A stretch of DNA of 64,000 nucleotides from Fukatsuia anoeciicola (GCF_964059965.1 NZ_OZ060923.1:992001-1056000), one strand, 5' to 3'. Shown: positions 1 to 11,066, counted from the first letter of the stretch. Notes: generated by a model not told the origin, from the letters alone. Program-made: numbers and translations.

Positions 1-2474
1 ATTTGTTGTTTGGTTGCATCAGTAACTACCGTAATTTTACCACGTACTTTGCCATTTACCTGTATAACTATTAATCTTGAAACTTTAACCATTGCTTCTT
101 GCTTAACAATCGGCCAAGGTACTCTATCGATATCTTCTGTACCCTTTAGTTCTTTCCATAAGATAAAACAAATATGTGGTGTGAATGGATAAAGCATACG
201 TACTACTGCTAGTAATGCTTCTTGCATTAATGCTCGATCTTGTTCAGTATTTTGTGATGTACGCTCTAATTGATTCACTAATTCCATTATTGACGCAATA
301 GCAGTATTAAATGCTTGACGACGACCAATATCATCAGTAACTTTACTAATAGTTTTATAAAGATCATAACGTAAAGATTTTTGTGAATTATTTAAGTCAG
401 AGATAACTAATGATTGAGGAGCACCCTTTTTAAGATGATAAAAAACTAGTCGCCAAATACGTTTTAAAAAGCGACTAATACCTTCAACGCCTGATTCTTG
501 CCATTCTAGAGTCATCTTAGCAGGTGCTGCGAACATCATAAATAAACGAATAGTGTCCGCACCATATTTTTTAACCATTATTTCTGGGTTAATACCATTA
601 TTCTTTGATTTCGACATTTTACTCATGCCGGCATAGATAAGTTGATGACCATTACTATCAACAGCTTTAACGATATGACCTTTATTATCACGTTCAATAA
701 TTGCATCGGTAGGAGAAACCCAGACTCGCTTACTATTATCAACTAGATAATAAAATGCATCAGCTAATACCATTCCTTGACATAATAAACGTTTTGCTGG
801 TTCATCAGAGTTAACAAAACCAGCATCACGCATTAATTTATGGAAAAAACGAAAATACATTAAATGCATAATAGCATGCTCAATACCTCCAACATATTGA
901 TCAACTGGTAACCAGTAGTTAGCAGCAGCAGGATCTATCATTCCTTCATTATATTGTGGACAAGTGTAGCGTGCGTAATACCAAGATGATTCCATAAAAG
1001 TATCAAAGGTATCTATTTCACGAAAACCTAAAAAACCATTTATCTTAGTTTTAGCCCATTGTTGATCTACTTTAATTAACCTACTAGTTTCATCTATTAT
1101 TACATTTTCTGATAAAATTACTGGTAATTTATTGGCAGGTATAGGTATTATACTACCATCTTGTAACATAATCATAGGAATAGGAGCACCCCAATAACGC
1201 TGACGGGAAATACCCCAATCACGTAAGCGGTAGTTAATTTTTCGCCGTCCAACACCAATGGATACTAATTTATCCGTAATAGCGTTACAACCATCCTTAT
1301 GATTTAGACCGTCAAATTCATTAGAATTAAATAGAATACCTTTCTGAGTTATTGCCTGTCTGCTTGTATCTATTTGATGGTTATTAGCTACTAAAATTAC
1401 AGTTTTTATAGGTAAATTATATTTAACGGCAAACTCCCAATCTTGCTGATTATGACCTGGTACAGCCATAACTGCACCAGTACCATAATCCATTAGTACA
1501 AAATTTGTAACCCAAATAGCCAATTTTTCACCGTTTAAAGGATGAATAGCATACAAACCAGTCGCTACACCTTTCTTTTCCATCGTTACAGTTTCAGCTT
1601 CAGAAACTTTAGTATTATAATGCTGATCGATAAATTTAGCTAAGGAAGGGTTTATTGCTGCAACTTGTAAAGATAGAGGATGATTTATTGCAACTGCCAC
1701 GTAGGTTACGCCCATAAAAGTATCTGGTCTTGTAGTGTAGAGAGTTAATTTTTCTTTACTACCAATAACATTAAAGATAATTTCCACTCCAGTAGAACGA
1801 CCAATCCAGTTCCGTTGCATAGTTTTTACTTGTTTTGGCCAACTTTCTAGTTTATCTAGATCATCAAGTAATTGATCGGCATAATTAGTAATTTTAATAA
1901 ACCATTGTGGAATTTCTTTGCGCTCTACTTTACTATCACAACGCCAACAACAATTATTAATTACTTGCTCGTTAGCTAATACGGTTAAATCATATGGACA
2001 CCAATTAACAGCAGCATTTTTTTTATAGACCATCCCTTTTTGATATAATTGAGTAAAAAACCATTGTTCCCAACGATAGTAATCTGGTTTGCAAGTAATG
2101 ATTTCACGATCCCAATCATAACTAAAACCTAATAACTTCAATTGATCCTTCATATGTTTGATATTTTTATAAGTCCATAGTGCTGGAGTGGTTTCATTTT
2201 TTATTGCTGCATCTTCTGCTGGCAAGCCAAATGCATCCCAACCTATAGGCTGTAATACATTTTTACCAAGCATACGTTGGTAACGAGAAATAACATCTCC
2301 AATAGTATAATTACGCACATGCCCCATATGAAGATATCCTGAAGGATAGGAAAACATTGAAAGGCAATAATATTTTTTTTTGCTACTATCTTCAGTTACT
2401 TTAAAAGTCTGTTGTTGTTGCCAATAATGTTGTACATATGATTCAATATCTTTTGGACAATACTGCTCTTGCAT
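1..2474 (-). CDS. leuS: Leucyl-tRNA synthetase (3' end outside window)
   Basis: Class Ia aminoacyl-tRNA synthetase that charges tRNA-Leu in the cytoplasm. The frame is open from ATG at 2474 to the window edge, about 824 of some 860 residues, so only the last ~35 are missing. The ATP-binding HIGH-type motif is HMGH at residues 49-52, preceded by SYPSGYL. The KMSKS signature is seen as KMSKSKN near residue 618. The partial C-terminus matches the VNGKVRGKITV segment of the E. coli enzyme. Cysteine-rich zinc-domain and CP1 editing-domain sequence lies between them. A run of nine A (T on the + strand, 2373-2381) encodes KKK near residues 32-34 and is in frame. In E. coli lptE and holA follow leuS; they would lie outside this window. 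Upstream is a gap of about 0.8 kb and then rsmE, a neighbour not adjacent in E. coli. Confidence 0.97.
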   Translation of the reverse strand, partial: MQEQYCPKDIESYVQHYWQQQQTFKVTEDSSKKKYYCLSMFSYPSGYLHMGHVRNYTIGDVISRYQRMLGKNVLQPIGWDAFGLPAEDAAIKNETTPALWTYKNIKHMKDQLKLLGFSYDWDREIITCKPDYYRWEQWFFTQLYQKGMVYKKNAAVNWCPYDLTVLANEQVINNCCWRCDSKVERKEIPQWFIKITNYADQLLDDLDKLESWPKQVKTMQRNWIGRSTGVEIIFNVIGSKEKLTLYTTRPDTFMGVTYVAVAINHPLSLQVAAINPSLAKFIDQHYNTKVSEAETVTMEKKGVATGLYAIHPLNGEKLAIWVTNFVLMDYGTGAVMAVPGHNQQDWEFAVKYNLPIKTVILVANNHQIDTSRQAITQKGILFNSNEFDGLNHKDGCNAITDKLVSIGVGRRKINYRLRDWGISRQRYWGAPIPMIMLQDGSIIPIPANKLPVILSENVIIDETSRLIKVDQQWAKTKINGFLGFREIDTFDTFMESSWYYARYTCPQYNEGMIDPAAANYWLPVDQYVGGIEHAIMHLMYFRFFHKLMRDAGFVNSDEPAKRLLCQGMVLADAFYYLVDNSKRVWVSPTDAIIERDNKGHIVKAVDSNGHQLIYAGMSKMSKSKNNGINPEIMVKKYGADTIRLFMMFAAPAKMTLEWQESGVEGISRFLKRIWRLVFYHLKKGAPQSLVISDLNNSQKSLRYDLYKTISKVTDDIGRRQAFNTAIASIMELVNQLERTSQNTEQDRALMQEALLAVVRMLYPFTPHICFILWKELKGTEDIDRVPWPIVKQEAMVKVSRLIVIQVNGKVRGKITVVTDATKQQ

Positions 2475-3214
2475 GATAGCAACTAATCCTATATTAAAAA
2501 TAATTAGGTATTATAATTTCACATAGCATAACTGATAAATAGTAGAAACAGCAACAAAGAAATGATAACCATATTAATTTATAAATAATTTTAATGATTT
2601 TCTATCATATACTGTTATATAGTATTATATACTAATGTTAGATTTTTTATTATATACTAGGCCTAATTAAGTAACTTAATATCATTATATTTTATAATTT
2701 TATATTTATTATTATTTTATAATATTATGTTTAATTAATATAACTATTAATAATAGCTTAAGTTTTTTGATTTAATTTTTAATTTATGATCTAATTTAAT
2801 TAAAATAATAAAATATCATGTATAGATTTTAGTTTAAATCAAGTAATGTTATTTAGGTTTATTTAGTAGTTAAAATATAATACGGTATAATATAGAATAT
2901 TTATATTAATTATTATTTAATTAAAATATATTTACAGAAAACTAATTATAATTAGTTAACTAATTAACTATAATGAAGTACAAAATATTAATTAATTAAT
3001 ATTAAGATGGATAAATACAGGTTAATATATGATAAAAATAAATTTTAAAAATAAAAGACTTAGCTACTAAATTATACTTATAGTGCTAGTATTAATAACT
3101 ATTTTATATGAGCAATTATTATTAATTATGCACTTCTAAACAATAGAGTAAATTCCTAAAGTTTAGGATTAATAATATATAGTTAACTTATATAAATATT
3201 AATGTAAAATATAT
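2475..3214. other. Eroded intergenic DNA between leuS and rsmE
   Basis: About 740 bases of very AT-rich sequence with stops in all frames. No tRNA or long frame was seen. It should hold the leuS promoter, but no clear -35/-10 pair stood out. The right end runs into a possible endA relic, so much of this stretch may be decayed endA. Confidence 0.6.
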
Positions 3215-3274
3215 ATTGCTTAAGTTTAGGTAATTAAAATTTTATATATAGCTAGCTTACCCCGTATTGACTAG
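3215..3274 (+). pseudogene. endA: Possible 3' relic of endA (endonuclease I)
   Basis: Read from 3215, the codons give I-A-stop-V-stop-V-I-K-I-L-Y-I and then A-S-L-P-R-I-D-stop. This resembles the E. coli EndA tail (IAKVQGNHNPYV, then ACQARKS-stop) with two codons missing and Gln codons turned into stops. endA lies directly upstream of rsmE in E. coli, which is exactly where this sits. The match is short and made by eye. The 0.8 kb gap is about the length of endA (705 nt), which fits. Confidence 0.35.
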
Positions 3275-3284
3275 GGCAAAATAT

Positions 3285-4033
3285 ATGCATATACCTCGTA
3301 TTTATCATCCCTTATTATTATCCCCTTATAGTAAGGTATTACTTAATAGTAATGCTGCCCGGCATGTTAGTCGTGTATTACGCATGTCTGTTGGACAAAC
3401 TCTGCATTTATTTGATGGCAGTAATCAAGTTTTTACTGCTAATATTATCTATATAGATCAAAAAAATGTCTCTGTTCAGCTTGAAGCTGCTAAAGTAGAG
3501 GATCGTGAATCACCTTTAAAATTACACTTAGGACAGGTTATATCTCGTGGTGAAAAGATGGAATTTACTATTCAAAAATCTATTGAATTAGGTGTTAACA
3601 TAATTACTCCATTATTTTCACAACGTTGTGGAGTCAAACTTAATAAAAAACGCTTAGAAAAAAAAAACAGCAGTGGCAAAATATTGCTATTACTACTTGC
3701 GAACAATGTGGTCGTAATACCATTACTGAAATTCGTGCTGCCATGTTACTTTCTGATTGGTGCCAACAAAAAAGTAACAGTACAAAGTTAAATCTAAATC
3801 CATACACTAATCAAAGCATTAATAGTCTAATGCCATCAATAAATAATATTCGCCTGTTAGTTGGCTCAGAAAGTGGTTTATCCGTTGATGAAATTGCTAT
3901 GACTGTACGTAATGGATTTACTAATATTCTATTAGGACCACGCATTTTACGTACAGAAACTGCAGCGCTCGTTGCAATTACTGCATTACAATTACGTTTT
4001 GGTGATCTAAATTATAAGGAAAAAAATGATTAA
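3285..4033 (+). pseudogene. rsmE: 16S rRNA m3U1498 methyltransferase, frameshifted at an A10 tract (possibly rescued by slippage)
   Basis: RsmE is a SPOUT-family SAM-dependent methyltransferase for U1498 of 16S rRNA. Residues 1-128 (MHIPRIYHP to RCGVKLNKKRLEKK) match E. coli RsmE in one frame. The rest, from QQWQ through CEQCGRN to ALQLRFGDL, continues in the -1 frame. The switch lies exactly in a run of ten A at 3658-3667. An eleventh A restores a continuous protein of about 249 residues (E. coli 243) with matching spacing. ATG 3285 is chosen because it aligns with the family start; an in-frame TTG at 3267 is less likely. The hallmark GPEGG loop reads GSESG, which may mean lost activity. The last eight bases overlap gshB. 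Either a young pseudogene or a gene expressed through polymerase slippage; the sequence alone cannot decide. Confidence 0.85.
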
Positions 4034-4976
4034 GCTTGGTATTGTGATGGATCCTATATCATTAATCAACATAAAAAAAGATAGTAGCTTTGCGATGTTG
4101 CTTACAGCTGAAAAACGGGGCTGGCAATTATATTATATGGAAATTAATGATCTCTATTTACGTAACGATGAGGGGCGTGCTCATACTCGCATAATTAATG
4201 TTAAAGATGATTATAACAAATGGTATAGTTTTGGGGATGAGCAGGATCAATCACTACATAATTTTAATGTTATTCTAATGCGCAAAGATCCACCATTTAA
4301 TAATGAATTTATGTATGCTACCTATATTTTACAGCGAGCAGAAATGAAAGGTACTTTAGTAGTTAATAAACCACAAAGTTTACGTGACTGTAATGAAAAG
4401 TTATTTACTACATGGTTTCCTGATTTAACACCAGATACTTTGGTAACTAGAAGCACAAAACAAATCCGTAAATTTCATGAGAAATATGGGGATATCATAT
4501 TAAAACCATTAGAAGGTATGGGTGGGACCTCTATTTTTCGCGTGAAACTTAAAGATCCTAACTTATCAGTAATTATTGAAACCTTAACTAGACAGGGACA
4601 CCGTTTCTGTATGGTACAAAATTTTCTACCAGCAATTGAAGAGGGCGATAAACGTGTACTAATCGTTGATGGTAAACCTGTGCCTTATTGCTTAGCGCGA
4701 ATCCCTGCTCAAGGCGAAACGCGAGGTAATTTAGCAGTTGGTGGGCGTGGTGAAGTGCGCCCTCTTAGTGATAGTGATTGGAAAATTGCACATACTGTCG
4801 CACCGTTATTAAAAGAAAAAGGATTAATTTTTGTTGGTTTAGATATTATTGGTGATCGTCTTACTGAAATTAACGTTACTAGCCCTACTTGCATTAGAGA
4901 AATTGAAGCAAAATCTTTAATATCTATTACAGGTATGTTGATGGATGCTATAGAAAGATATATTGCAAGTAACTAG
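4026..4976 (+). CDS. gshB: Glutathione synthetase
   Basis: Cytoplasmic ATP-grasp enzyme joining gamma-glutamylcysteine and glycine to make glutathione. The 316-residue length equals that of E. coli GshB and the two align throughout, from MIKLGIVMDP to the ITGMLMDAIE tail. The glycine-rich ATP-grasp loop is EGMGGTSIFRV near residue 165, and the C-terminal metal/ATP site carries GLDIIGD and TEINVTSPT. The start overlaps the rsmE end by eight bases, so translation is probably coupled. The E. coli neighbour yqgE is gone, leaving yqgF 13 bases downstream. Retention suggests that redox buffering still matters to the cell. Confidence 0.97.
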   Translation: MIKLGIVMDPISLINIKKDSSFAMLLTAEKRGWQLYYMEINDLYLRNDEGRAHTRIINVKDDYNKWYSFGDEQDQSLHNFNVILMRKDPPFNNEFMYATYILQRAEMKGTLVVNKPQSLRDCNEKLFTTWFPDLTPDTLVTRSTKQIRKFHEKYGDIILKPLEGMGGTSIFRVKLKDPNLSVIIETLTRQGHRFCMVQNFLPAIEEGDKRVLIVDGKPVPYCLARIPAQGETRGNLAVGGRGEVRPLSDSDWKIAHTVAPLLKEKGLIFVGLDIIGDRLTEINVTSPTCIREIEAKSLISITGMLMDAIERYIASN

Positions 4977-4989
4977 TAGGATAAAACTA

Positions 4990-5412
4990 ATGGTTAATCG
5001 TACTATTATAGGTTTTGATTTTGGTACTAAAAATATTGGTGTTGCTATTGGTCAAGAAATTATTGGTACAGCGACAGGTTTAACTACATTTAAGGCACAA
5101 GAAGGTATTCCTAATTGGCAGCAAATTAAAAAATTATTACAAGAATGGCAACCGGATTTAGTAGTAGTAGGATTACCATTAAATATGGATGGAACAGAAC
5201 AACCATTAACTAGAAAAGCACGCAGATTTACTAACTGTCTACATGAGAGATTTAGTATAAAAGTTATTTTACATGATGAAAGGTTAAGTACGATAGAAGC
5301 ACGATCTTATTTATTTACAAATAATGGTTATCGTGCACTAAATAAAAAACGTATAAATGCTGTTTCGGCAGCTTGTATTTTAGAGAGTTGGTTTAAACAG
5401 CAAATATCGTAA
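4990..5412 (+). CDS. yqgF: Pre-16S rRNA nuclease / Holliday-junction resolvase-like protein YqgF (RuvX)
   Basis: RNase H-fold protein of the YqgF family, linked to 5' maturation of 16S rRNA in E. coli. The product is 140 residues, close to the usual 138. Family motifs are present: FDFGTKNIGVA at residues 9-19 with the first acidic residue, VGLPLNMDGTE in the middle, and HDERLST with the catalytic acid. ATG 4990 is preferred to an in-frame upstream TTG (4963) inside the gshB end, because the homologous protein begins just before the first beta strand. It is the last gene of the rsmE-gshB-yqgF group; after it come about 4 kb without an intact gene. Confidence 0.95.
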   Translation: MVNRTIIGFDFGTKNIGVAIGQEIIGTATGLTTFKAQEGIPNWQQIKKLLQEWQPDLVVVGLPLNMDGTEQPLTRKARRFTNCLHERFSIKVILHDERLSTIEARSYLFTNNGYRALNKKRINAVSAACILESWFKQQIS

Positions 5413-8400
5413 CACTTAATCCTAATATTCTTGTGGTTAAGAATATTAATATAATAAAAATTATAATGATAACTATATCTTATTTTTGATACTATATTTT
5501 TATTCTTAATTATAAATATAATAAGAAATTTATTTATTTCCATACTAATGTTTAAAATAATTAGATCTTTAATTTATGTAATAAAAAACTTTTAATTTTT
5601 GGCAAAATATCTTATTTGTTATTGTATTAAAATTATTTTTTTAATTATTAAAATAGTTTCTATTGTTTACTTTTTAATAATTATTAGAATAAATAAAATA
5701 ATTTAGATTAAAATTTAATATAATTATGTTAATTTATAGTATAGAAATTAGATAGATAGTTGCTTTTAATGTAGTCTTATAAAAATAAAATATATAACTG
5801 ATATTAGTATCAGTGATTATCTAGGAATAATTAGTAATTATTTTACTTATACCTAATACGTTTTATATTCATTAGAGAAAAAATATTAGTATATCAGCGC
5901 ATTTTATGGAGATGATCTTATAATCATATACTAATATGATATTTTTAGACTAAATAAAGGAATATTTAAGATTTTAATAAAAAAATTATATAGGTTTAAC
6001 ATGTAACCTAAGTATAACATAAAAAATTAAAGTAAAATATTTTGTAACTATTTATATTATAAGAGCTTAAAACTAAACTATTACTAGTAAACTAATTTAA
6101 TTATTAGATGATAATATATCACAAGTTCTATCCTTTAAATAAAAATATTAAATATATTATATTATACTAAGTTATATGTAAAATAAATAGGACTTTAATA
6201 ATATACATTTTAATTACATTAAAACTTTATTACTCGTTATGCACGATCAATAAATTAGATGGATTATTTAGACTTAAGCTTACAAAAATATCTTTTATTA
6301 TATTTAATAAATTTCATAATATGTTTCTAGCAACTAATTAATTTATTTAAGTACTACTAATATTATAGTTTATGTTAAATAAAAAAAATTTTACTTAATA
6401 AACTTTCTATAGTTATAATTTAATAGAATCATGCTAACTATTTAAAATTATAATAGATGCATGATATAAACAAAACAGATGTCAGGATAAACCCTAGTAA
6501 TATTACCATGATCTATCCAATAAAAAATAATACAATTGCTATTTTTTATGACTAAAATATCATAATGTTTATTAAATAAGTTATAATAATTGCTTTATAT
6601 ATCTAAGTACCTATATCTAATATATATACTTATAAATACTACTTAAATTAGATGCTATAATATCTAGAAATCTATATAAGAACTTATACCTTTAAAATAT
6701 TTTTAATTAAAGAATTAATAACTGTACGATTAATGCCAGATTAGTTTACTTCTAAAACTCTTATCTTAATGATATTGATATCAGTAGCAGTACAACTAAA
6801 GTAATTATTATTTTATTTAATAATGTAATTTATTTTTCTTTAGTACGTATTAATGGTAATCGTTTTAATAAAGTTATTATTAATTATGCACGTAGTAATT
6901 ATAGTTTCTTGATTAATAAAGAAAAAATCAAATGTATTAAGTATGATATGAATTTATATTACTCTAATTAATAAGCGTTAAAAATTAAAGTAAATGGTCA
7001 TAATTTTACCTAAAGGGATACTTAGTATTTTTACTTTAAATTCCAATAAAATTCTTAAAAATTTACAGGAAATATTAATTAATATTAAAAATTTAATACT
7101 AATTAAGATAAATATTATTTTATTATAATTAGTATGAAGTTTTTAAGCATAATATGAGTATTTACCAGTAATAATATCTATTATATATTTATATTTTTTA
7201 TTTAAAAAAGAACCAAGGATTACTGTTATAAGTTGCTATAGATCTAATAACTTCTGTTACTTATAATGGTAATAAGATACTAGAAATGATAGATATCTAT
7301 GGTAGCAATTTTTTTATTAATAAATAATAGATATTATCATAAGAAGTAAATATAAAATATTATTAGACGCGAACTTATATAGCACCTTAACTAAAACCCT
7401 TTCTATTTTTTACCAATAAATTACATCTATATTAGATAACCTTTTTAAAATAACAATAATAAAATAGTAAATCAAACCTAAAATAGTATATTAAGTTAAG
7501 ATTTATTGCTTAATAATATTGACTTATAACCACTAAAATAATTTAAATATAATAATACTTACTTGCATGAATCACTGACTTATATTCTACATTAGAATGA
7601 ATATAAAATAGTAGCATAAATAATATATAATAGTACTAATTTCTATAGTAATCAAATTATTATTAATATAAGTAGAATAATAGTACTTATATTATTTAAC
7701 TCGTTATTAGCAATTAAGAAATATTAGTCAGATAATAATAATTATTAGTAAATTAATAATTTACATAATATTTTTTTAAAAACTACTTACTCATTATTAA
7801 TTCAAGTCTTATGTAATAATATTATAGTGATCACCATAGAAAAATAGTTATAATTATAATTTAGTATCGTAGTATGTATTAAGTAATACTAATATCTATA
7901 TTAATAATATAAAAAAATTATTATAGTAATATATCATTGGTGCTAGATATTATCTAGCAGATAGTAAATTACTTTTAAATAGCTAATAAAAAAATGAAAT
8001 TAAAGCATTTATAGCTAGAAAAAATATAATATTTCATAATTACAAACAAAATATTGTAAAATAATTATTTTAATAATAAATATACTATTAATTTAAAATA
8101 ATATAATGCCATGAATTCCTTGCAATAAATATGGTTTTAAATATTTAATCATATTTATTATTAGCAATAATCTTATAGATTTATGCTTAGCTTAAACAAT
8201 ATATATGTTTTACTTTCTTAGTTAGCTCTAGCATTGATTTATTTAGTAATAATATTATTATATCAGATTTATAAGAAAATTATATAACTACTAAATTATT
8301 AATTAATATTACTGTATATGAAACATAAGTAGCTTATATCAATAATGGTATTATATAAGAAATTTATATTAAGCATAGGGTTAAAAGTATAGTAGATAAC

Positions 8401-9005
8401 ATTTATAAAGATTTTGTTAGTTGAGTATTATCAGAAATATAGTTAGTTTTTAATAATATTAATTTAGAGAAAATAGCACAGTAAATCTAATGCATTTTTT
8501 CAAAAATTATTACTTAAATAACGTATTCTATGCGATTTTGTTACTATGAAAATTAATCGTATTTAAGTTAATTTTAAATTAATATACAATCTTTTAATAA
8601 AATTTACTACTAAATATATTATTATGATATGATTAAAATTAGAGTATTATACAGCAATTAACTTATTTTGCTTATCATAATATTAAAAATGAAACTAAAT
8701 ATTCATTAATATAACTACTATTAATATAATAGCAGTATCTTTATGTGGCAACGTAATCTTAATAAAACTATTTTTAGTACTAATATTGATTTTATCAATA
8801 TGAAAAGCCAAAATAATTGCCAAGATATTATAAGTTTTAAAATAATTTTAAGTAAATATTATACAAAAACTATCTTTAATAGTATTTCACAGCTAAGACT
8901 AGTACAATTATTTATAAACATATACATGAAAGTATTGAATATGTTTTATATTACTATTATCTAAACTATTATGGTTGCGGCAGAATTAAATTTCTAGAAA
9001 TAGTA
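5413..9005. other. Long eroded region, probably the bulk of a dead yhdP
   Basis: About 3.6 kb of AT-rich sequence with no frame that looks like a gene. A 73-codon frame at 8743-8964 has no recognisable content. In E. coli yhdP (about 3.8 kb) lies immediately upstream of tldD, so the size and position of this gap fit a decayed yhdP. Direct traces were seen only at the right end (next entry). No RNA gene was recognised. Confidence 0.5.
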
Positions 9006-9410
9006 TCTTATAAAATTTTATATGAAATTACATGTTTCTATTATAATTATCCTGCAAATGATCTTCTAGTTTATACCTCTATACTATAAGTGATATATTA
9101 AAAAACAGATAGTTTAATATACCACTAATAATAGAAACTATAACTAATAAATTAATAAATACAGGATAAAATTGCTTTATTATCAAGAGTAATTTATTTA
9201 TATATAAATGATAAATGTTCTATTTTAATTTAGTACTATATTAGAAAAGTCCTAATATTTAATAGCATACTTAATAGTTATTAATCTAACATAACTTTTG
9301 TATAACCTGTTGAATTCTATGTTACTTAATATTCATGGTTCTCATATATTTATATATATATTTATCATGTATCATATTAGTATAATTTTACAAAAATACA
9401 ATTAAGAGTA
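9006..9410 (+). pseudogene. yhdP: Probable 3' relic of yhdP (AsmA-like envelope protein)
   Basis: At 9337-9381 a frame reads G followed eleven codons later by Y-H-I-S, the exact spacing of GPLWSKVSILRYHIS near the E. coli YhdP C-terminus. At 9033-9074 a second frame reads C-F-Y-Y-N and then N-D-L-L-V-Y, resembling GFYFD and DDTLVD further upstream in YhdP. The distances between the blocks do not match exactly (apparent deletion and insertion), so the evidence is synteny plus short matches. YhdP is a large inner-membrane AsmA-like protein involved in phospholipid transport to the outer membrane; here it would be dead. Confidence 0.4.
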
Positions 9411-9418
9411 ATTAAAAT

Positions 9419-10864
9419 ATGAGCCTCACTTTTGTTAGTGAGCAGCTGCTTGCTGCTCATAAATTAAATCATCAAGATTTATTTTTAGTACTTGAACAAT
9501 TAAATCAACGAAATATTAACTATGCTGATCTTTATTTTCAATCGTGCTATTACGAGGCTTGGGTAATTGAAGATAATATTATTAAAGATAGTTCTTATCA
9601 TATTAACCAAGGTATTGGAGTGCGAGCAATTAGTGGTGAAAAAACTGGATTTGCCTATACAGATCAAATAACCCTTAATGCATTGAAGCAAAGCGCACAA
9701 GCAGCACGTAGTATTGTTAGTGATAATAGTAATAGTAAAGTTCATCAGTTAAAAGAAATTATTTATTGTCAGCGTTACCCATTATTAAATCCACTAGAAA
9801 GCTTATCACCTAAAGATAAAATTGCTTTGCTACACCATGTGGATAAAATTGCTCGCAAGGAAGATCATCGAGTGCAGGAAGTTAGTGCTAGTCTAGTTGG
9901 AGTTTATGAATTAATTTTAGTTGCTGCTACTGATGGCACACTGGCTGCAGATGTACGACCATTAGTACGTTTATCAGTAAGTGTATTGATTGAAGAAAAT
10001 GGTAAACGAGAACGTGGTACTAGTGGTGGTGGTGGTCGTTGTAGTTATGATTATTTTTTTGAATCAATTGATGGCGAAATACGTGCTGATTTTTTTGCTA
10101 AAGAGGCTGTTAGGATAGCTCTAGTTAATCTTTCGGCTATTGCAGCTCCAGCAGGAACAATGCCAGTAATCTTAGGTTCAAGTTGGCCAGGTATACTATT
10201 ACATGAAGCAGTAGGACATGGTTTAGAAGGTGACTTTAATCGTCGTGGTAATTCAGTATTTAGTGGCCAAATAGGAAAACTTGTTGCCTCTCCTTGTTGT
10301 ACAATAGTTGATGATGGCACCTTAACAAATCGTCGTGGCTCACTATCTATAGATGATGAAGGTGTTCCTGGTCAATATAATATTCTTATTGAAAATGGTA
10401 TTTTAAAGGGTTATATGCAGGATAAGCTGAATGCACGTTTAATGGGTGTAGCACCAACAGGTAATGGTCGTCGTGAATCCTATGCTCACTTACCAATGCC
10501 ACGAATGACAAATACTTATATGTTAGCTGGTAAATCAACACCAGAAGAAATTATTACCAGCGTAAATTATGGTTTGTATGCACCAAATTTCAGTGGTGGT
10601 CAGGTAGATATTACTTCGGGAAAATTTGTATTTTCAACCTCAGAAGCGTATCTAATTAAGGATGGGCGTATTACTGATGCCGTAAAAGGTGCAACTTTGA
10701 TTGGTTCTGGCATTGAGGTAATGAAACAGATTTCAATGGTTGGTAATGATCTAGCTTTAGATAAAGGCGTTGGTATCTGTGGTAAAGAAGGGCAAAGTGT
10801 GCCAGTAAGTGTTGGGCAACCTACATTAAAATTAGATAATTTAACAGTCGGAGGTACAGTCTAA
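9419..10864 (+). CDS. tldD: Metalloprotease TldD
   Basis: TldD works with TldE (PmbA) as a zinc-dependent peptidase that degrades or processes unfolded peptides in the cytoplasm. The protein is 481 residues, identical in length to E. coli TldD. The metal motif HEAVGH starts at His262 (H262, E263, H266), and the third ligand Cys454 is present in the GICGKEGQS segment. The N-terminal fold and the GGGG loop around residue 202 are intact. In E. coli the partner tldE is elsewhere on the chromosome and is not in this window, so function depends on an unseen gene. The gene stands alone between the yhdP relic and the tRNA-Lys/tRNA-Val pair. Confidence 0.97.
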   Translation: MSLTFVSEQLLAAHKLNHQDLFLVLEQLNQRNINYADLYFQSCYYEAWVIEDNIIKDSSYHINQGIGVRAISGEKTGFAYTDQITLNALKQSAQAARSIVSDNSNSKVHQLKEIIYCQRYPLLNPLESLSPKDKIALLHHVDKIARKEDHRVQEVSASLVGVYELILVAATDGTLAADVRPLVRLSVSVLIEENGKRERGTSGGGGRCSYDYFFESIDGEIRADFFAKEAVRIALVNLSAIAAPAGTMPVILGSSWPGILLHEAVGHGLEGDFNRRGNSVFSGQIGKLVASPCCTIVDDGTLTNRRGSLSIDDEGVPGQYNILIENGILKGYMQDKLNARLMGVAPTGNGRRESYAHLPMPRMTNTYMLAGKSTPEEIITSVNYGLYAPNFSGGQVDITSGKFVFSTSEAYLIKDGRITDAVKGATLIGSGIEVMKQISMVGNDLALDKGVGICGKEGQSVPVSVGQPTLKLDNLTVGGTV

Positions 10865-11066
10865 ATTAATTAATTAGTCAATAATAAAGTATTTATACGA
10901 AGAGATCGAATAAAAATATAGATATAAATAATTTAATAGGTAACATGTATTTATTAAATATTATACTTATAGACTAGGATAACTTATTTAAAATAATTTT
11001 AATTTTTTAAGATAATTTAATCATAAGTTATTCCTATCGTCAGATAAGAATAGCTAATTAAAAATT

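Noticed and set aside
10..192. A + strand frame over the start of the window
   Set aside because: Shadow of leuS on the opposite strand.
4963..4989. Upstream TTG start for yqgF
   Set aside because: The extension is absent from homologues and lies in the gshB end; ATG 4990 fits the family.
8743..8964. A 73-codon + strand frame in the yhdP gap
   Set aside because: It is Ile/Asn/Lys-rich with no recognisable motif and no ribosome site, in a region expected to be decayed yhdP; chance frames of this size are expected.
8966..8993. A peptide M-V-A-A-E-L-N resembling the YhdP segment VVAPEIS
   Set aside because: It lies some 360 bases before the C-terminal match, whereas about 100 are expected, so it was not used as evidence.
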